From DATLMR01 sp964615905 (GTDB lineage Bacteria > Acidobacteriota > Blastocatellia > UBA7656), in the NCBI GenBank assembly GCA_964615905.1, contig CAZTUB010000019.1, forward strand, positions 1 to 64,000: a stretch of DNA of 64,000 bases, written 5' to 3'. Below the pieces are notes generated by a model that saw nothing but the letters and a program-made list of their open reading frames with translations, searched no databases and was not told the DNA's origin. The translations under genes and the position numbers were made by a program. This document shows positions 7,053 to 14,780 of this stretch, in pieces (the stretch's first letter is position 1; each line of letters begins with the position of its first letter).

Positions 7053-8735
7053 GTGGCGAAAGCGGCACTTTCATACCAGAAACTCAGAGGTGGGTACTAT
7101 ACCCCTAAGCCTATTGCTGATTTTTTAGCGCAATGGGCTATCCAGTCTCCAACTGCTCAGGTGTGTGAACCAAGCTGCGGCGATGGAATGCTATTAGAGG
7201 TATCCTTGAGCGCGTTAATTGGACTCGGTGCTTCTAAAGAGCAAGCGGTTAGTTTAGTTCACGGTGTTGAATTAGATAAAGAAGAATGGGGTAAAGCTCT
7301 TGAGCGAGTGCGAGCATTAGGGTTTCCTGCCCCAGATTCAATGATTCACAATGGAGATTTCTTCGTCTACTGTAAGCACCACTTAATGGATGGAGGGCTG
7401 TTGGCCGCTTGCGACGAGCGCGAACCTCGATTCTTTGATGCGATAATAGGGAACCCGCCATTTGTTCGTTACCAGAACTTCCCTGAAGATCAGCGCAAGC
7501 CAGCCTTTGAAATCATGAAGCGAGCGGGGATGAAGCCTAGTCGCCTGACAAATACCTGGGTTCCATTTCTTGTAGCGTCATCATTCCTATTAACTGAGCA
7601 AGGCCGTATGGCAATGGTTATCCCGGCAGAGTTATTGCAGGTAAATTATGCTGCCGAATTGCGCCGGTTTCTAAGCGACTATTTCAATAAGCTCACGCTC
7701 ATTACTTTTAAGAAGCTTATCTTTGAAGGCATTCAGCAGGAAGTGGTGTTACTGCTTGGTGAGCGTAACGGTGGTGGTACAACGGGCATCAGGACAATCC
7801 AGCTTAATAACATTGATGATTTGGCTTCGTATGAGCATACGGATTTTTTGCAAAATGAATTAAAGCCAATGGATCATTCGACTGAGAAGTGGACTCAATA
7901 CTTCCTCAATAGGCGTGAGATTCAACTGCTTCGCTCACTACGTGAACATGAAGGATTAACTAGAGCAGGGAAGGTTATTGACGTAGATGTGGGAGTTGTA
8001 ACCGGCCAGAATCAGTTTTTTGTATTAACGAATGAACAGATTACTAAGCTGTCACTTGATGAGTATAGCCAGAGAATCGTTGCTCGCTCTGGACACCTTA
8101 AGGGGGTTATTTTTTCAGAGGGCGATTACCATTCAAATGTTGAAAAGCAGTTTGCGGCTTACCTTCTGGACCTGCCGAAAGTTTCATTCGATAAGCTGCC
8201 AAAGGCTGCTAGAGAGTATGTACAGTCTGGTGAAGAGGCGAAAGTACATACAGGATATAAATGCCAGATTAGAGATCCCTGGTATATCGTGCCTTCGGTA
8301 TGGACTCCTGATGCTTTTATGCTCAGGCAGATTCACGGCTATCCGAAGATCATAGTCAATAAAGCTAAGGCAACCTGCACAGATACGATTCATAGAGTTA
8401 AGCTACTGAATGGCACAAGTGGTGATACAGTTGCGGCGGCATTCTTGAACTCACTCACATTTGCCTTCTCAGAGGTCACAGGCCGAAGTTATGGCGGTGG
8501 AGTCCTTGAACTAGAGCCCAATGAAGCTGAAAAGCTGCCGTTGCCCCTTAATAGGGCTGAACGCTTGGATCTTCGTGAACTTCATAGCTTGATTTTAAAA
8601 GATGATATTAACGGAGTGCTAGAAATAACGGATGCGGTATTGTTAATTGATGGCCTCGGATTAAGCGAAAGAGATGTTAAAGCACTTCGGCGGATTTGGG
8701 TAAAACTGCGGGATAGAAGAAAGAACCGGAAATAA
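7053..8735 (+). CDS. DNA adenine-N6 methyltransferase of a type II restriction-modification system (TaqI/Eco57I-like)
   Basis: The protein has 560 residues and a GTG start with GGGGAG upstream. The N-terminus carries the SAM-binding set typical of N6-adenine enzymes: GGYYTP (motif X, about 13-18), CEPSCGDG (motif I, 38-45) and IIGNPPF (motif IV, 131-137). Beyond residue 290 comes the target-recognition region, with DVGVVTGQNQFFVLT, a pattern shared with TaqI-type enzymes. It protects host DNA against the nuclease encoded just upstream. The stop codon is followed within about 10 bases by the point where the antisense portal gene loses homology, so the cassette appears to have been inserted into phage DNA. 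Confidence 0.9.
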   Translation: MAKAALSYQKLRGGYYTPKPIADFLAQWAIQSPTAQVCEPSCGDGMLLEVSLSALIGLGASKEQAVSLVHGVELDKEEWGKALERVRALGFPAPDSMIHNGDFFVYCKHHLMDGGLLAACDEREPRFFDAIIGNPPFVRYQNFPEDQRKPAFEIMKRAGMKPSRLTNTWVPFLVASSFLLTEQGRMAMVIPAELLQVNYAAELRRFLSDYFNKLTLITFKKLIFEGIQQEVVLLLGERNGGGTTGIRTIQLNNIDDLASYEHTDFLQNELKPMDHSTEKWTQYFLNRREIQLLRSLREHEGLTRAGKVIDVDVGVVTGQNQFFVLTNEQITKLSLDEYSQRIVARSGHLKGVIFSEGDYHSNVEKQFAAYLLDLPKVSFDKLPKAAREYVQSGEEAKVHTGYKCQIRDPWYIVPSVWTPDAFMLRQIHGYPKIIVNKAKATCTDTIHRVKLLNGTSGDTVAAAFLNSLTFAFSEVTGRSYGGGVLELEPNEAEKLPLPLNRAERLDLRELHSLILKDDINGVLEITDAVLLIDGLGLSERDVKALRRIWVKLRDRRKNRK

Positions 8736-9206
8736 AAAAACAGACCTCGGAATAGGCGTAAGAGTATCCCGGTCAAAATGGCTCCAATCCTCTACAGAGA
8801 TGCCGAAGAAAGTAGCGTCCCAATACTTGCCATAATCGTGCCGGGGCTTATCCATCTCATCATAATCAAACTCCCAGAGAGCGTTAATCTGCTCTGCCCG
8901 GTCTTCATCTTCTTCCTCACGCCACATCCATTCAGCATCGAGCCTGTCTTTGTAAAGGGAAGCAAGGATAGTCTGGTGAGTCGAGAACATCAAAGTGTCC
9001 CCGACCTTCTTGGGATTCTTTCTCTGGTTGATGTAGAGCTTCAGGAACGTGCGCTTTAACTCGCGCCAAGACTTCATATACTTTCCTGCTGCCTTAACTT
9101 CATCAGCAACCTGCTTTGAAGCTTCAGAAAGATTCACACCGCCATATTCGGTGATTACCTTCTTGTCTTGCTCTGGATTGTTTTGATCCTTTTGATCTGG
9201 ATTCAT
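8661..9206 (-). pseudogene. Phage portal protein, 3'-truncated remnant
   Basis: The first 145 or so residues look like the N-terminus of a phage portal protein: a helical segment, TLMFSTHQTILASLYKDR, a very acidic stretch (REEEDEDRAEQ), and GISVEDWSHFDRDTLTPIPR. After 'TPIPR' the frame runs into the 3' end of the oppositely oriented methyltransferase gene and the remaining residues (SVFLFPVLSS onward) are antisense readthrough. A full portal is about 450-750 residues, so at least two thirds is missing. The break lies at roughly 8736-8750. Downstream capsid and tail genes are also absent. Confidence 0.65.
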
Positions 9207-9237
9207 AGGTAGGGAATTAAGTGAATCTTTGTCCGTT

Positions 9238-9492
9238 CTAAAATGTGTAGTCTACATACTTCTCTGCGAACTGTTCTTCTACAGCATCATCTCCCGCCAT
9301 GCGCTGTATACCTATCAAGAAATTCGAGTATCTTTCCACTAAGGCGACCCGTATCTGACTCGCACTAGGATAAATTGGGTAATCAGTAACTTTGCGGGTG
9401 TAGAAAATCGTACCGTAGGCATTGATATGCCGTCTGATGTTTTGGGGAAATCCTTCATCCTTCAAAGCTTTGGCAAGTTCGTAGCTAATCAT
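9238..9492 (-). CDS. Small phage protein of the 'YELAKxLKDxGFPQ' type
   Basis: The protein begins MISYELAKALKDEGFPQ, a pattern common among short hypothetical proteins of tailed phages. I start it at the ATG at 9492; a TTG three codons earlier (9501) is the alternative. It is about 84 residues, soluble, and located between the portal remnant and the large terminase gene. Function unknown. Confidence 0.6.
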   Translation of the reverse strand: MISYELAKALKDEGFPQNIRRHINAYGTIFYTRKVTDYPIYPSASQIRVALVERYSNFLIGIQRMAGDDAVEEQFAEKYVDYTF

Positions 9493-9547
9493 TCTATCCA
9501 AACTATAATCGTTTGTACGCTGACTCTCATAGCTATTTGTGAACTAC

Positions 9548-11074
9548 TTAATCATAAATATCGCTATTAGCTTCTTCTTGCTCTGGTAATGGGGTGTCGT
9601 TTGGGTCTGGTTTGGGCATATTGACTGCAAAATATTCTGTCATTGTTCGCATATGTGAAGTCCAGTCATGGACTGGCTTAACTATCGGAGTTGTGGCTTG
9701 ACTGGCTTCTTGGCGCTTCGGATAGTGCGCCTGCTGCATACAGAGCTTCCAGTACTCATTGCTTGAATTATCAACATCAAGCGTCCGAAGCATTAACTTG
9801 GTTGCGGCTCTACGCTGTACAAACTCATTAGCCTTATCGTTAGTCTGAATGTAGATACCTTCAACAGCAAACTCACTGTATACGCTCGTACCTGTTACTT
9901 CATTGCGGTTCTTGCCTGAAGGATCACCGAAATGGATTGCTTTCTTCCAGCCTTTAACGTGCTCAATCAAGGCCAAATCTTCAGGCGTATAGATAAACTC
10001 AGAGTCAATAGGTTTGCCAAAGAAGGGAAGGAACCATTTAACAATCTTGCCTGAGCGTTCAAAGGATAGGATAAGGCGAGGCCGCCAGGTTCTAGGATCA
10101 ATCTGCCACCAGCCGAGCGCATGACTGTCATCTAAGCCTGGATCATGAGAAACGTATAAAGGCAGATTAGGGTCGTAAGGGAAGGAACCGAGATTCACCA
10201 GCTTCATTTCTTCGCCGTAGACAGCACCCTTAGCCGAGGTTTCATAGCTGATGTCTACTTCTTGAGCGAAAGTATCAGGATCAGAGCGCCCCCTTTCCTT
10301 CTCGTGCCAGTTCTCATTCTTCTCAGGGTGTAGGCTCCATAGCAGGGTCTTTATCTTGATCTTCTCACCGTCTGTACCGAACCTAAGTCGCTTGAACTTT
10401 CCTATTGGTGCAGCAGTCGAAACAGCAAGGCGGCAGGGCGTTGACTGTGAGCAGGCTTTCCAAGCCTCAGTATCAAAATCCCAGAATGCGAACTCATCAA
10501 GCAGAATAGCCTTATAACGCCCACCTCGACCGAAATCCCTATTAGCTGATTCTCCCGTTACCTGGGAACTGTTTTGAGGGTTGGTAAGATTCAGGTGCGT
10601 CCGATGAACGTCTTTACTGAATCCCTTTGGTAGATACCAGCTTGGCCAGCGGTCAACATTGTAATCTAGCTTCTTAAAGAGCGGTGCATCGTCTTCTGAT
10701 GACTCTTTACCATCTACCAAATCCTCCTTGCGGCTTCCTACCAGGAACCTTGAATTGTCCTTATGTCGCCAGTACCAAAGAAATATGCAGAGAGCTATAT
10801 AGCTCGCCCCCATATCTCTAGACTTTTCAGTAAGGCCATCTTCCTTGCTCTCAATTCGTTCAATTAGCCAATGGACATAATCTTTCTGGTAGTCATAGAG
10901 GATGAAAGGGAGGTCGGGTGTTTCTTTCCGAGGATCAAAAGTCCAGCACAGGTTCTCAATGAAGAAAATCGGATCACGAGAGGCGAGTTCAATAACAGCG
11001 GCTTGTTTTTGAAGGTCACTTTCGGCTTCGCTTACTATCTGCGCTCTTTGCCGTAAGGAACTTAAGTAATTCAT
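9548..11074 (-). CDS. terL: Phage terminase large subunit (DNA-packaging ATPase/nuclease)
   Basis: This 508-residue protein has both terminase domains. The ATPase half shows a variant Walker A, EKSRDMGASY (83-92), and Walker B AILLDEFAFWD with D193-E194. The RNase H-like nuclease half shows SHDPGLDDSHALGWW (D311) and HFGDPSGKNRNE (D384). Length is normal, so the gene seems intact. It would pump DNA into a procapsid together with the small subunit. It overlaps the small terminase gene by 59 bases. No capsid genes accompany it, so it may be a relic or may serve packaging in helper-phage capsids. Confidence 0.92.
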   Translation of the reverse strand: MNYLSSLRQRAQIVSEAESDLQKQAAVIELASRDPIFFIENLCWTFDPRKETPDLPFILYDYQKDYVHWLIERIESKEDGLTEKSRDMGASYIALCIFLWYWRHKDNSRFLVGSRKEDLVDGKESSEDDAPLFKKLDYNVDRWPSWYLPKGFSKDVHRTHLNLTNPQNSSQVTGESANRDFGRGGRYKAILLDEFAFWDFDTEAWKACSQSTPCRLAVSTAAPIGKFKRLRFGTDGEKIKIKTLLWSLHPEKNENWHEKERGRSDPDTFAQEVDISYETSAKGAVYGEEMKLVNLGSFPYDPNLPLYVSHDPGLDDSHALGWWQIDPRTWRPRLILSFERSGKIVKWFLPFFGKPIDSEFIYTPEDLALIEHVKGWKKAIHFGDPSGKNRNEVTGTSVYSEFAVEGIYIQTNDKANEFVQRRAATKLMLRTLDVDNSSNEYWKLCMQQAHYPKRQEASQATTPIVKPVHDWTSHMRTMTEYFAVNMPKPDPNDTPLPEQEEANSDIYD

Positions 11075-11468
11075 CTGTGGAAGCGTTAGTTAAATCAATC
11101 TTCATAGGCTCTCCGTCCTTTCCGGTGTGTTCCACTTCCTGCTTGTCACGCATGTCTGTAATGTTTTTGGCGGTGAAGATAGCAAAGGCTGGGTTATAGA
11201 CTCCGTTTAGTCCGTTTTCTATAAGAAACCACTTCTGCAAAGCCTTTGCTTTTTTATAGGCGGCGGAAAACTCAGGAAACTTCTTTGACCATTCAACTAC
11301 TGTATCTTCGTTCACCCCGATAAACTGGGCGAAACCATGAAACGTAGGCATTGGATTAGCAACCTTCTTAGGGCCATACGGGGTATCAACTTCATCAAAG
11401 GGTTTCGCGCTGAAATAGCCAATAATTTCCTCACAGTATTCAAGCTTGTATTTAGTTGGCCTTGCCAT
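11016..11468 (-). CDS. terS: Phage terminase small subunit
   Basis: This 150-residue protein begins MARPTKYKLEYCEEIIGYF and carries an HTH-like FHGFAQFIGVNEDTVVEW followed by KFPEFSAAYKKAKALQ and the hallmark ending AIFTAKNITDMRDK. These features are typical of small terminase subunits that recognise packaging sites. It lies between a coiled-coil gene and the large subunit, overlapping both, as in a phage packaging operon. Confidence 0.85.
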   Translation of the reverse strand: MARPTKYKLEYCEEIIGYFSAKPFDEVDTPYGPKKVANPMPTFHGFAQFIGVNEDTVVEWSKKFPEFSAAYKKAKALQKWFLIENGLNGVYNPAFAIFTAKNITDMRDKQEVEHTGKDGEPMKIDLTNASTDELLKFLTAKSADSKRSRK

Positions 11469-11781
11469 TGTTTTTTAGGTATTCCTTAACAAACTCAATC
11501 CGAGCTTGCCACGTCTTAAGCTTCCCCAATATCTCATCCGTTTCTTTCTTCATATGCTCAAGCTCGCGTTCGGCCACAAACTTAGCTTTATTGCCTTCAT
11601 TGGCAGTCTTATATTCTTTGCGCTCCAGCTTGGCTTCAATATCTGCAATCTCTTTGCGCTTATCGGCTTTCTGTCCTTCAATCTGGGTCAGATGCATTTC
11701 ATCCTGCCAGATGTTTTCGTAATAGACTTTGATGAGTTGTTCGCAGAATTGAGCCTTATGCTCTTTGCTTCCTAGTTGCAT
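11452..11781 (-). CDS. Coiled-coil small protein upstream of the terminase genes
   Basis: This 109-residue, highly charged protein is almost entirely heptad-like helix from about residue 20 to 100 (KADKRKEIADIEAKLERKEY and onward). It overlaps the small terminase start by 17 bases and is probably the first gene of the leftward packaging operon. I do not recognise a specific family. Confidence 0.65.
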   Translation of the reverse strand: MQLGSKEHKAQFCEQLIKVYYENIWQDEMHLTQIEGQKADKRKEIADIEAKLERKEYKTANEGNKAKFVAERELEHMKKETDEILGKLKTWQARIEFVKEYLKNNGKAN

Positions 11782-11811
11782 TGGTGATTTGTTAGTTGAT
11801 ATATATGGACT

Positions 11812-12183
11812 ATGAGTTTAAAAGGTAAATGGAGAACCCAAGACCTCACACCTGAATACACAACGGTGATCTTGCTAATTACTCCTGGGATAGCGGAAGG
11901 AAGAGATGGACTTATTACTTTTACTGGTGATGGGCCATTATCTGGTCCGGGGGTACATATTTCTCTCTCGGAAGGCGACCCTGTAATTATGGATCTCTAC
12001 CGAGAAGAACTAGGCTCGAAACCAGCCGTAAGTGGAACCTTTGAAGTCAAATCTTCAGATGAGAACTCAATTGCAGGGACTTTAATAATTACACAAGGCG
12101 AAAGCACCTTCTCAAGGGACGTTGCCTTTACTTCAAAACAGGAAGAAGAAATAGACCTTGATGCATATGACCGGAGAACTTAA
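11812..12183 (+). CDS. Hypothetical beta-rich protein (123 aa)
   Basis: This 123-residue protein consists of alternating short strands (ISLSEGDPVIMDLYREEL, then VSGTFEVKSSDENSIAGTLI) and ends in an acidic tail. It has no signal peptide. It is divergent from the packaging operon, only 30 bases from its first gene, and has no good ribosome site. The fold looks lipocalin- or META-like, but this is a guess. Confidence 0.55.
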   Translation: MSLKGKWRTQDLTPEYTTVILLITPGIAEGRDGLITFTGDGPLSGPGVHISLSEGDPVIMDLYREELGSKPAVSGTFEVKSSDENSIAGTLIITQGESTFSRDVAFTSKQEEEIDLDAYDRRT

Positions 12184-12206
12184 TTCATCATCTTTCCATA
12201 TGTAGA

Positions 12207-12317
12207 TTAATGTCCTCTCATCGGATCAGCCAGATCATAATTCCCACCTTCCGGCTCTGGCTCATCTCGGTCTATACCGAATACCAGGCGCTTTTTCTGT
12301 TGTGATTCATCACTCAT
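12207..12317 (-). CDS. Possible small acidic protein (36 aa)
   Basis: A 36-codon minus-strand frame reads MSDESQQKKRLVFGIDRDEP and then a proline/glutamate-rich tail ending MRGH. Composition looks coding and it fills a gap of about 270 bases. The ribosome site is weak, so this call is tentative. Confidence 0.35.
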   Translation of the reverse strand: MSDESQQKKRLVFGIDRDEPEPEGGNYDLADPMRGH

Positions 12318-12374
12318 ATAGAGATTCTTTGGCTTAGTTATGAGGCTTATAGGAAAAATATTGTGCGACAGCTC

Positions 12375-12383
12375 TTATCCACA
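12375..12383 (+). repeat. DnaA-box-like TTATCCACA (shorter copy of the recurrent motif)
   Basis: This is the perfect 9-bp core of the motif found as an 11-mer at 460, 2408, 2722 and 13421. It is immediately followed by GGTTATCAAC and lies upstream of the run of tiny genes beginning at 12451. Confidence 0.5.
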
Positions 12384-12450
12384 GGTTATCAACTTCACAC
12401 GTTTTAAATCATCGCTTATGATGTAGATAGATCATTAAAACCCAACCAAA

Positions 12451-12627
12451 ATGAGCCACAAGATATGTACTGTTTGCCAAAAATCGTTCAAAGTGGAATG
12501 GCCTGCCCAAAAGTTTCATAAAGGTCGTTGTGCGGATCAAGCCTCAAGAGAACGTACCAAGCGTTACCGAGAAAAATTAATGAATCAAATGCTCAAAGAA
12601 GCGTGGAAGAAACAATCAACTAAGTAA
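12451..12627 (+). CDS. Small Cys/His zinc-finger-like protein (58 aa)
   Basis: The frame begins MSHKICTVCQKSFKVEWPAQ and continues KFHKGRC, giving C-x2-C ... H-x4-C spacing that could bind one zinc. The rest is a basic helix (ASRERTKRYREKLMNQMLKE). It heads a chain of four tiny genes spaced 0-8 bases apart, which looks like a phage or plasmid early operon. Function is unknown, probably nucleic-acid binding. Confidence 0.6.
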   Translation: MSHKICTVCQKSFKVEWPAQKFHKGRCADQASRERTKRYREKLMNQMLKEAWKKQSTK

Positions 12628-12634
12628 TAACCAT

Positions 12635-12793
12635 ATGAACGCAAAAGACTACATAATTGTCAGTGAGGCTATCGAATTAGCAAAGAGCAGCGCACTAGCC
12701 TATTACGGAGGAAATAAGGAAGATGCCAACGATATGCTAGAAGGTATCAAACTGTTTGTCCAACATTTCAACAAACTAATCAAACAATCATGA
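12635..12793 (+). CDS. Small helical protein (52 aa)
   Basis: This 52-residue soluble protein (MNAKDYIIVSEAIELAKSSA onward) has no recognisable motif. It starts 7 bases after the previous gene and its stop overlaps the next start (ATGA at 12790). Translational coupling supports it being real. Confidence 0.55.
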   Translation: MNAKDYIIVSEAIELAKSSALAYYGGNKEDANDMLEGIKLFVQHFNKLIKQS

Positions 12794-12960
12794 ACGAACA
12801 ATATCAATATTGCTTATCTTGCGGAGCCACTCACCGAGTAGGCTATCAACACGAACAAGAGGGGAATATAGGAAAGTTTGTAAAGATCAGTCTATTCATC
12901 ATTATCTGGGGCTTAGTACTTTGGCAGATTGCCAGCCTAGCCACTAAAGGAGCTTACTAA
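12790..12960 (+). CDS. Small zinc-ribbon plus single transmembrane helix protein (56 aa)
   Basis: The N-terminus has CLSCGATHRVGYQH, a half zinc ribbon. Residues about 32-52 (KISLFIIIWGLVLWQIASLA) form one membrane helix. It overlaps the preceding gene by 4 bases. The architecture is that of tiny membrane-tethered phage proteins; function unknown. Confidence 0.6.
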   Translation: MNEQYQYCLSCGATHRVGYQHEQEGNIGKFVKISLFIIIWGLVLWQIASLATKGAY

Positions 12961-12961
12961 T

Positions 12962-13096
12962 ATGGACAACCAAGATAATTGCAAGAGCTGCGGCCAGCCT
13001 ATGGAAACTAAGCCTATGTTTGGAAGTAACGACTGGGAGTATGCAGGAACTTGTATAAATAGATCCTGTGCTGAATACATGATTTATAAGCCTTAA
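12962..13096 (+). CDS. Small zinc-ribbon protein (44 aa)
   Basis: MDNQDNCKSCGQPM followed by GTCINRSC supplies four cysteines in two knuckles (C-x2-C and C-x4-C) about 20 residues apart. It begins 1 base after the preceding stop, so it belongs to the same operon of miniature genes. Function unknown. Confidence 0.6.
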   Translation: MDNQDNCKSCGQPMETKPMFGSNDWEYAGTCINRSCAEYMIYKP

Positions 13097-13112
13097 ATTG
13101 AAAAAGAACTAT

Positions 13113-13301
13113 ATGAACCCCTGGAATGACAACTGGACAGAGGAGGATACAGAGAACTATGCAAAAGAAATGAACCGCCTCAATGTCAAGCAAATGGGCG
13201 AAAGGCTTATAGAAGCCTCAAGATCAACCAGCAAGATAATCAAATGCATCAGGATTATCCAGGAAGCCTGTAAGCGGAACCCCAATGGATTGCCGTTCTA
13301 A
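13113..13301 (+). CDS. Hypothetical small helical protein (62 aa)
   Basis: I prefer the ATG at 13113 (MNPWNDNWTEEDTENYAKEM); an in-frame TTG at 13098 would add five residues. The protein is helical and charged, with an amphipathic segment (MGERLIEASRSTSKIIKCIR). It ends the chain of tiny genes. No family recognised. Confidence 0.55.
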   Translation: MNPWNDNWTEEDTENYAKEMNRLNVKQMGERLIEASRSTSKIIKCIRIIQEACKRNPNGLPF

Positions 13302-13420
13302 CGGGAAAGCATAGCCTACCATCCCTTGGCGGCTAGCCTGATTCTTATGAAACATTCATAAGATTTTCATTCCCTTAACCTCAGCATAGCACTTCTACAA
13401 AATTAAAATAGGCTACGGCC

Positions 13421-13431
13421 TGTGGATAACT
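13421..13431 (+). repeat. Recurrent 11-bp motif TGTGGATAACT (copy 4)
   Basis: It lies only 8 bases before the start codon at 13439, so it would fall in the ribosome-binding region of that gene's message or at an operator overlapping the start. See copy 1. Confidence 0.6.
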
Positions 13432-13438
13432 CCCAAAT

Positions 13439-13867
13439 ATGAAACTCGAAAAGCAAGTAGTATCACTCGACTTAGCAAAACGATTAAAAGAATTAGGAGT
13501 GAAGCAAGAAAGTTATTTCTTTTGGGTACAAAACTATCGACCAATACGTGAAGACTTTAAAAGTAGGAGGACAATGGAGCCTAAGCGAGAAAATCTACCA
13601 TACGTCACAACTAACTACGGTGCTATAAGCAAAGAAAGATTGGGTTCAGCATTTACGGTTGCAGAACTTGGCGTACTCATGGGACGGATGTTGGTAATGA
13701 CATTCCCAATCCCTGACCAGCAGATTGGTTATCAATGTGATTTAGAGGATGCTACCTCGTTTACTGCTGATACCGAAGCTGACGCTAGAGCCAAAATGCT
13801 TGTATACTTGCTTGAAAGAGGGCTAGTGAGCAATGAAAACAATCAAAAGATTCAGGGCTTGGAATAA
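13439..13867 (+). CDS. Phage-type hypothetical protein (142 aa)
   Basis: It begins MKLEKQVVSLDLAKRLKELG with VKQES next, a pattern found in many short phage proteins of unknown role. The second half (FTVAELGVLMGRMLV, then TEADARAKMLVYLLERGLV) is typical of the same group. It overlaps the YopX-like gene by 35 bases. It has no ribosome site but carries the recurrent motif just upstream. Confidence 0.65.
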   Translation: MKLEKQVVSLDLAKRLKELGVKQESYFFWVQNYRPIREDFKSRRTMEPKRENLPYVTTNYGAISKERLGSAFTVAELGVLMGRMLVMTFPIPDQQIGYQCDLEDATSFTADTEADARAKMLVYLLERGLVSNENNQKIQGLE

Positions 13868-14204
13868 ACGAGAAGGTAAAATGGAGCCGTGTACCAAACG
13901 AGAGCCCGAATTATTTTTAGCTGGCAAATCATTGAATGATGGCATCGCAGAACTCGAAGACAAATACATTTTTATGCAAAACACGAGTTTAGTAGATAAG
14001 CACCTAAAAGAGATATATGAAGATGATCTATTGCGTGTATCCCATGAAGATCAGTACATAAATGTAAGAGTGATGTTTCTAAATGGTATGTTTTGCGTAG
14101 CCACCGAGTATATATCTTATTGCAAGCCTCTAATCTCTACTTCCGGCGTTTATTGTGAAATAGTCGGCAACATTCATGAGAACCCAGCATTATTAACCCA
14201 ATGA
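13833..14204 (+). CDS. YopX-like phage protein
   Basis: This 123-residue protein starts with KRFRAWNKREGKMEP, has FMQNTSLVDKHLKEIYEDDL in the middle, where YopX proteins carry 'MQYTGLKDKNGKEIYEGD', and ends CEIVGNIHENPALL, the classical YopX ending. YopX proteins are widespread in prophages of diverse bacteria; their biochemical role is not established. It overlaps both neighbours, consistent with a phage operon. Confidence 0.85.
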   Translation: MKTIKRFRAWNKREGKMEPCTKREPELFLAGKSLNDGIAELEDKYIFMQNTSLVDKHLKEIYEDDLLRVSHEDQYINVRVMFLNGMFCVATEYISYCKPLISTSGVYCEIVGNIHENPALLTQ

Positions 14205-14296
14205 TTATGAACGAGCCTACACCAGGACTTGAGCATATCAACAGATTAAAGCTCTGTAGCCACTGCAAAGGCACAGACGAAGAGACTCCCGAATAG
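14201..14296 (+). CDS. Possible 31-aa peptide with CxxC
   Basis: The frame reads MIMNEPTPGLEHINRLKLCS and continues HCKGTDEETPE. It overlaps the YopX-like stop by 4 bases, and its own last codons are inside an intrinsic terminator, the same arrangement as the 44-aa gene at 1970. Its coding status is uncertain. Confidence 0.4.
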   Translation: MIMNEPTPGLEHINRLKLCSHCKGTDEETPE

Positions 14297-14311
14297 GGAG
14301 CCTTTTTTTTT
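14286..14311 (+). terminator. Rho-independent terminator of the rightward small-gene operon
   Basis: CTCCC (14286-14290) pairs with GGGAG (14296-14300) around a GAATA loop, followed by CC and nine Ts. It ends the operon that contains the YopX-like gene. Confidence 0.75.
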
Positions 14312-14621
14312 ACCCTTACAGCGAGAACGCAACGAAGCACATATTCCCCAAGGGCAAGGTTCAATGCACCGCACACCCGTAGCCCTTCAACTCAGGGTGA
14401 TCTACTAGCTACCCGGTTGCCCAAGTAACCATAATGAAACTGACGCTTGCTGGTCGTACTGGTAGGCCACGCTCCCGCTTTACCTTACATTATACCACTA
14501 TGCTTCATATCTTAATCATCCCAGGCTATCGGGCCTGGCGTAGTCCTAGAGCGAATCCGGGGCATCCCTGGCGAGGTCTTGATACGAGCGGATGTCAGCT
14601 ACAATTAGAAGTGTAGGAGAA
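14312..14621. other. Stretch without a recognisable gene
   Basis: No frame here has a ribosome site or protein-like composition. Short frames on both strands are dominated by Arg, Ser and Leu and look non-coding. No tRNA cloverleaf was found by eye. Confidence 0.45.
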
Positions 14622-14780
14622 TTAAACCAACCTTATAACGACCAACAGAAACATCAGGAACGAAACTAACAACCCTAAGAACCTTAACTGTCCTTTAAAA
14701 CTAGCCAACTCTTTAGACTTCTTTTCTTCTTTGAACTTCTTACTCAACTGATAGAACATCTCTCTCTCGAATGGGGTCAT
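14622..14780 (-). CDS. Small single-pass membrane protein (52 aa)
   Basis: On the minus strand an AAGGAG box precedes an ATG at 14780. The product starts MTPFEREMFYQLSKKFKEEK, a charged cytoplasmic helix, and ends with one transmembrane helix (RFLGLLVSFLMFLLVVIRLV). The size, strand and good ribosome site make it likely to be real. It is near the 3' side of the membrane/ATPase operon. Function unknown. Confidence 0.6.
   Translation of the reverse strand: MTPFEREMFYQLSKKFKEEKKSKELASFKGQLRFLGLLVSFLMFLLVVIRLV

Noticed and set aside
14137..14376. 79-codon minus-strand frame
   Set aside because: It is antisense to the YopX-like gene and crosses a strong intrinsic terminator; composition is not protein-like.
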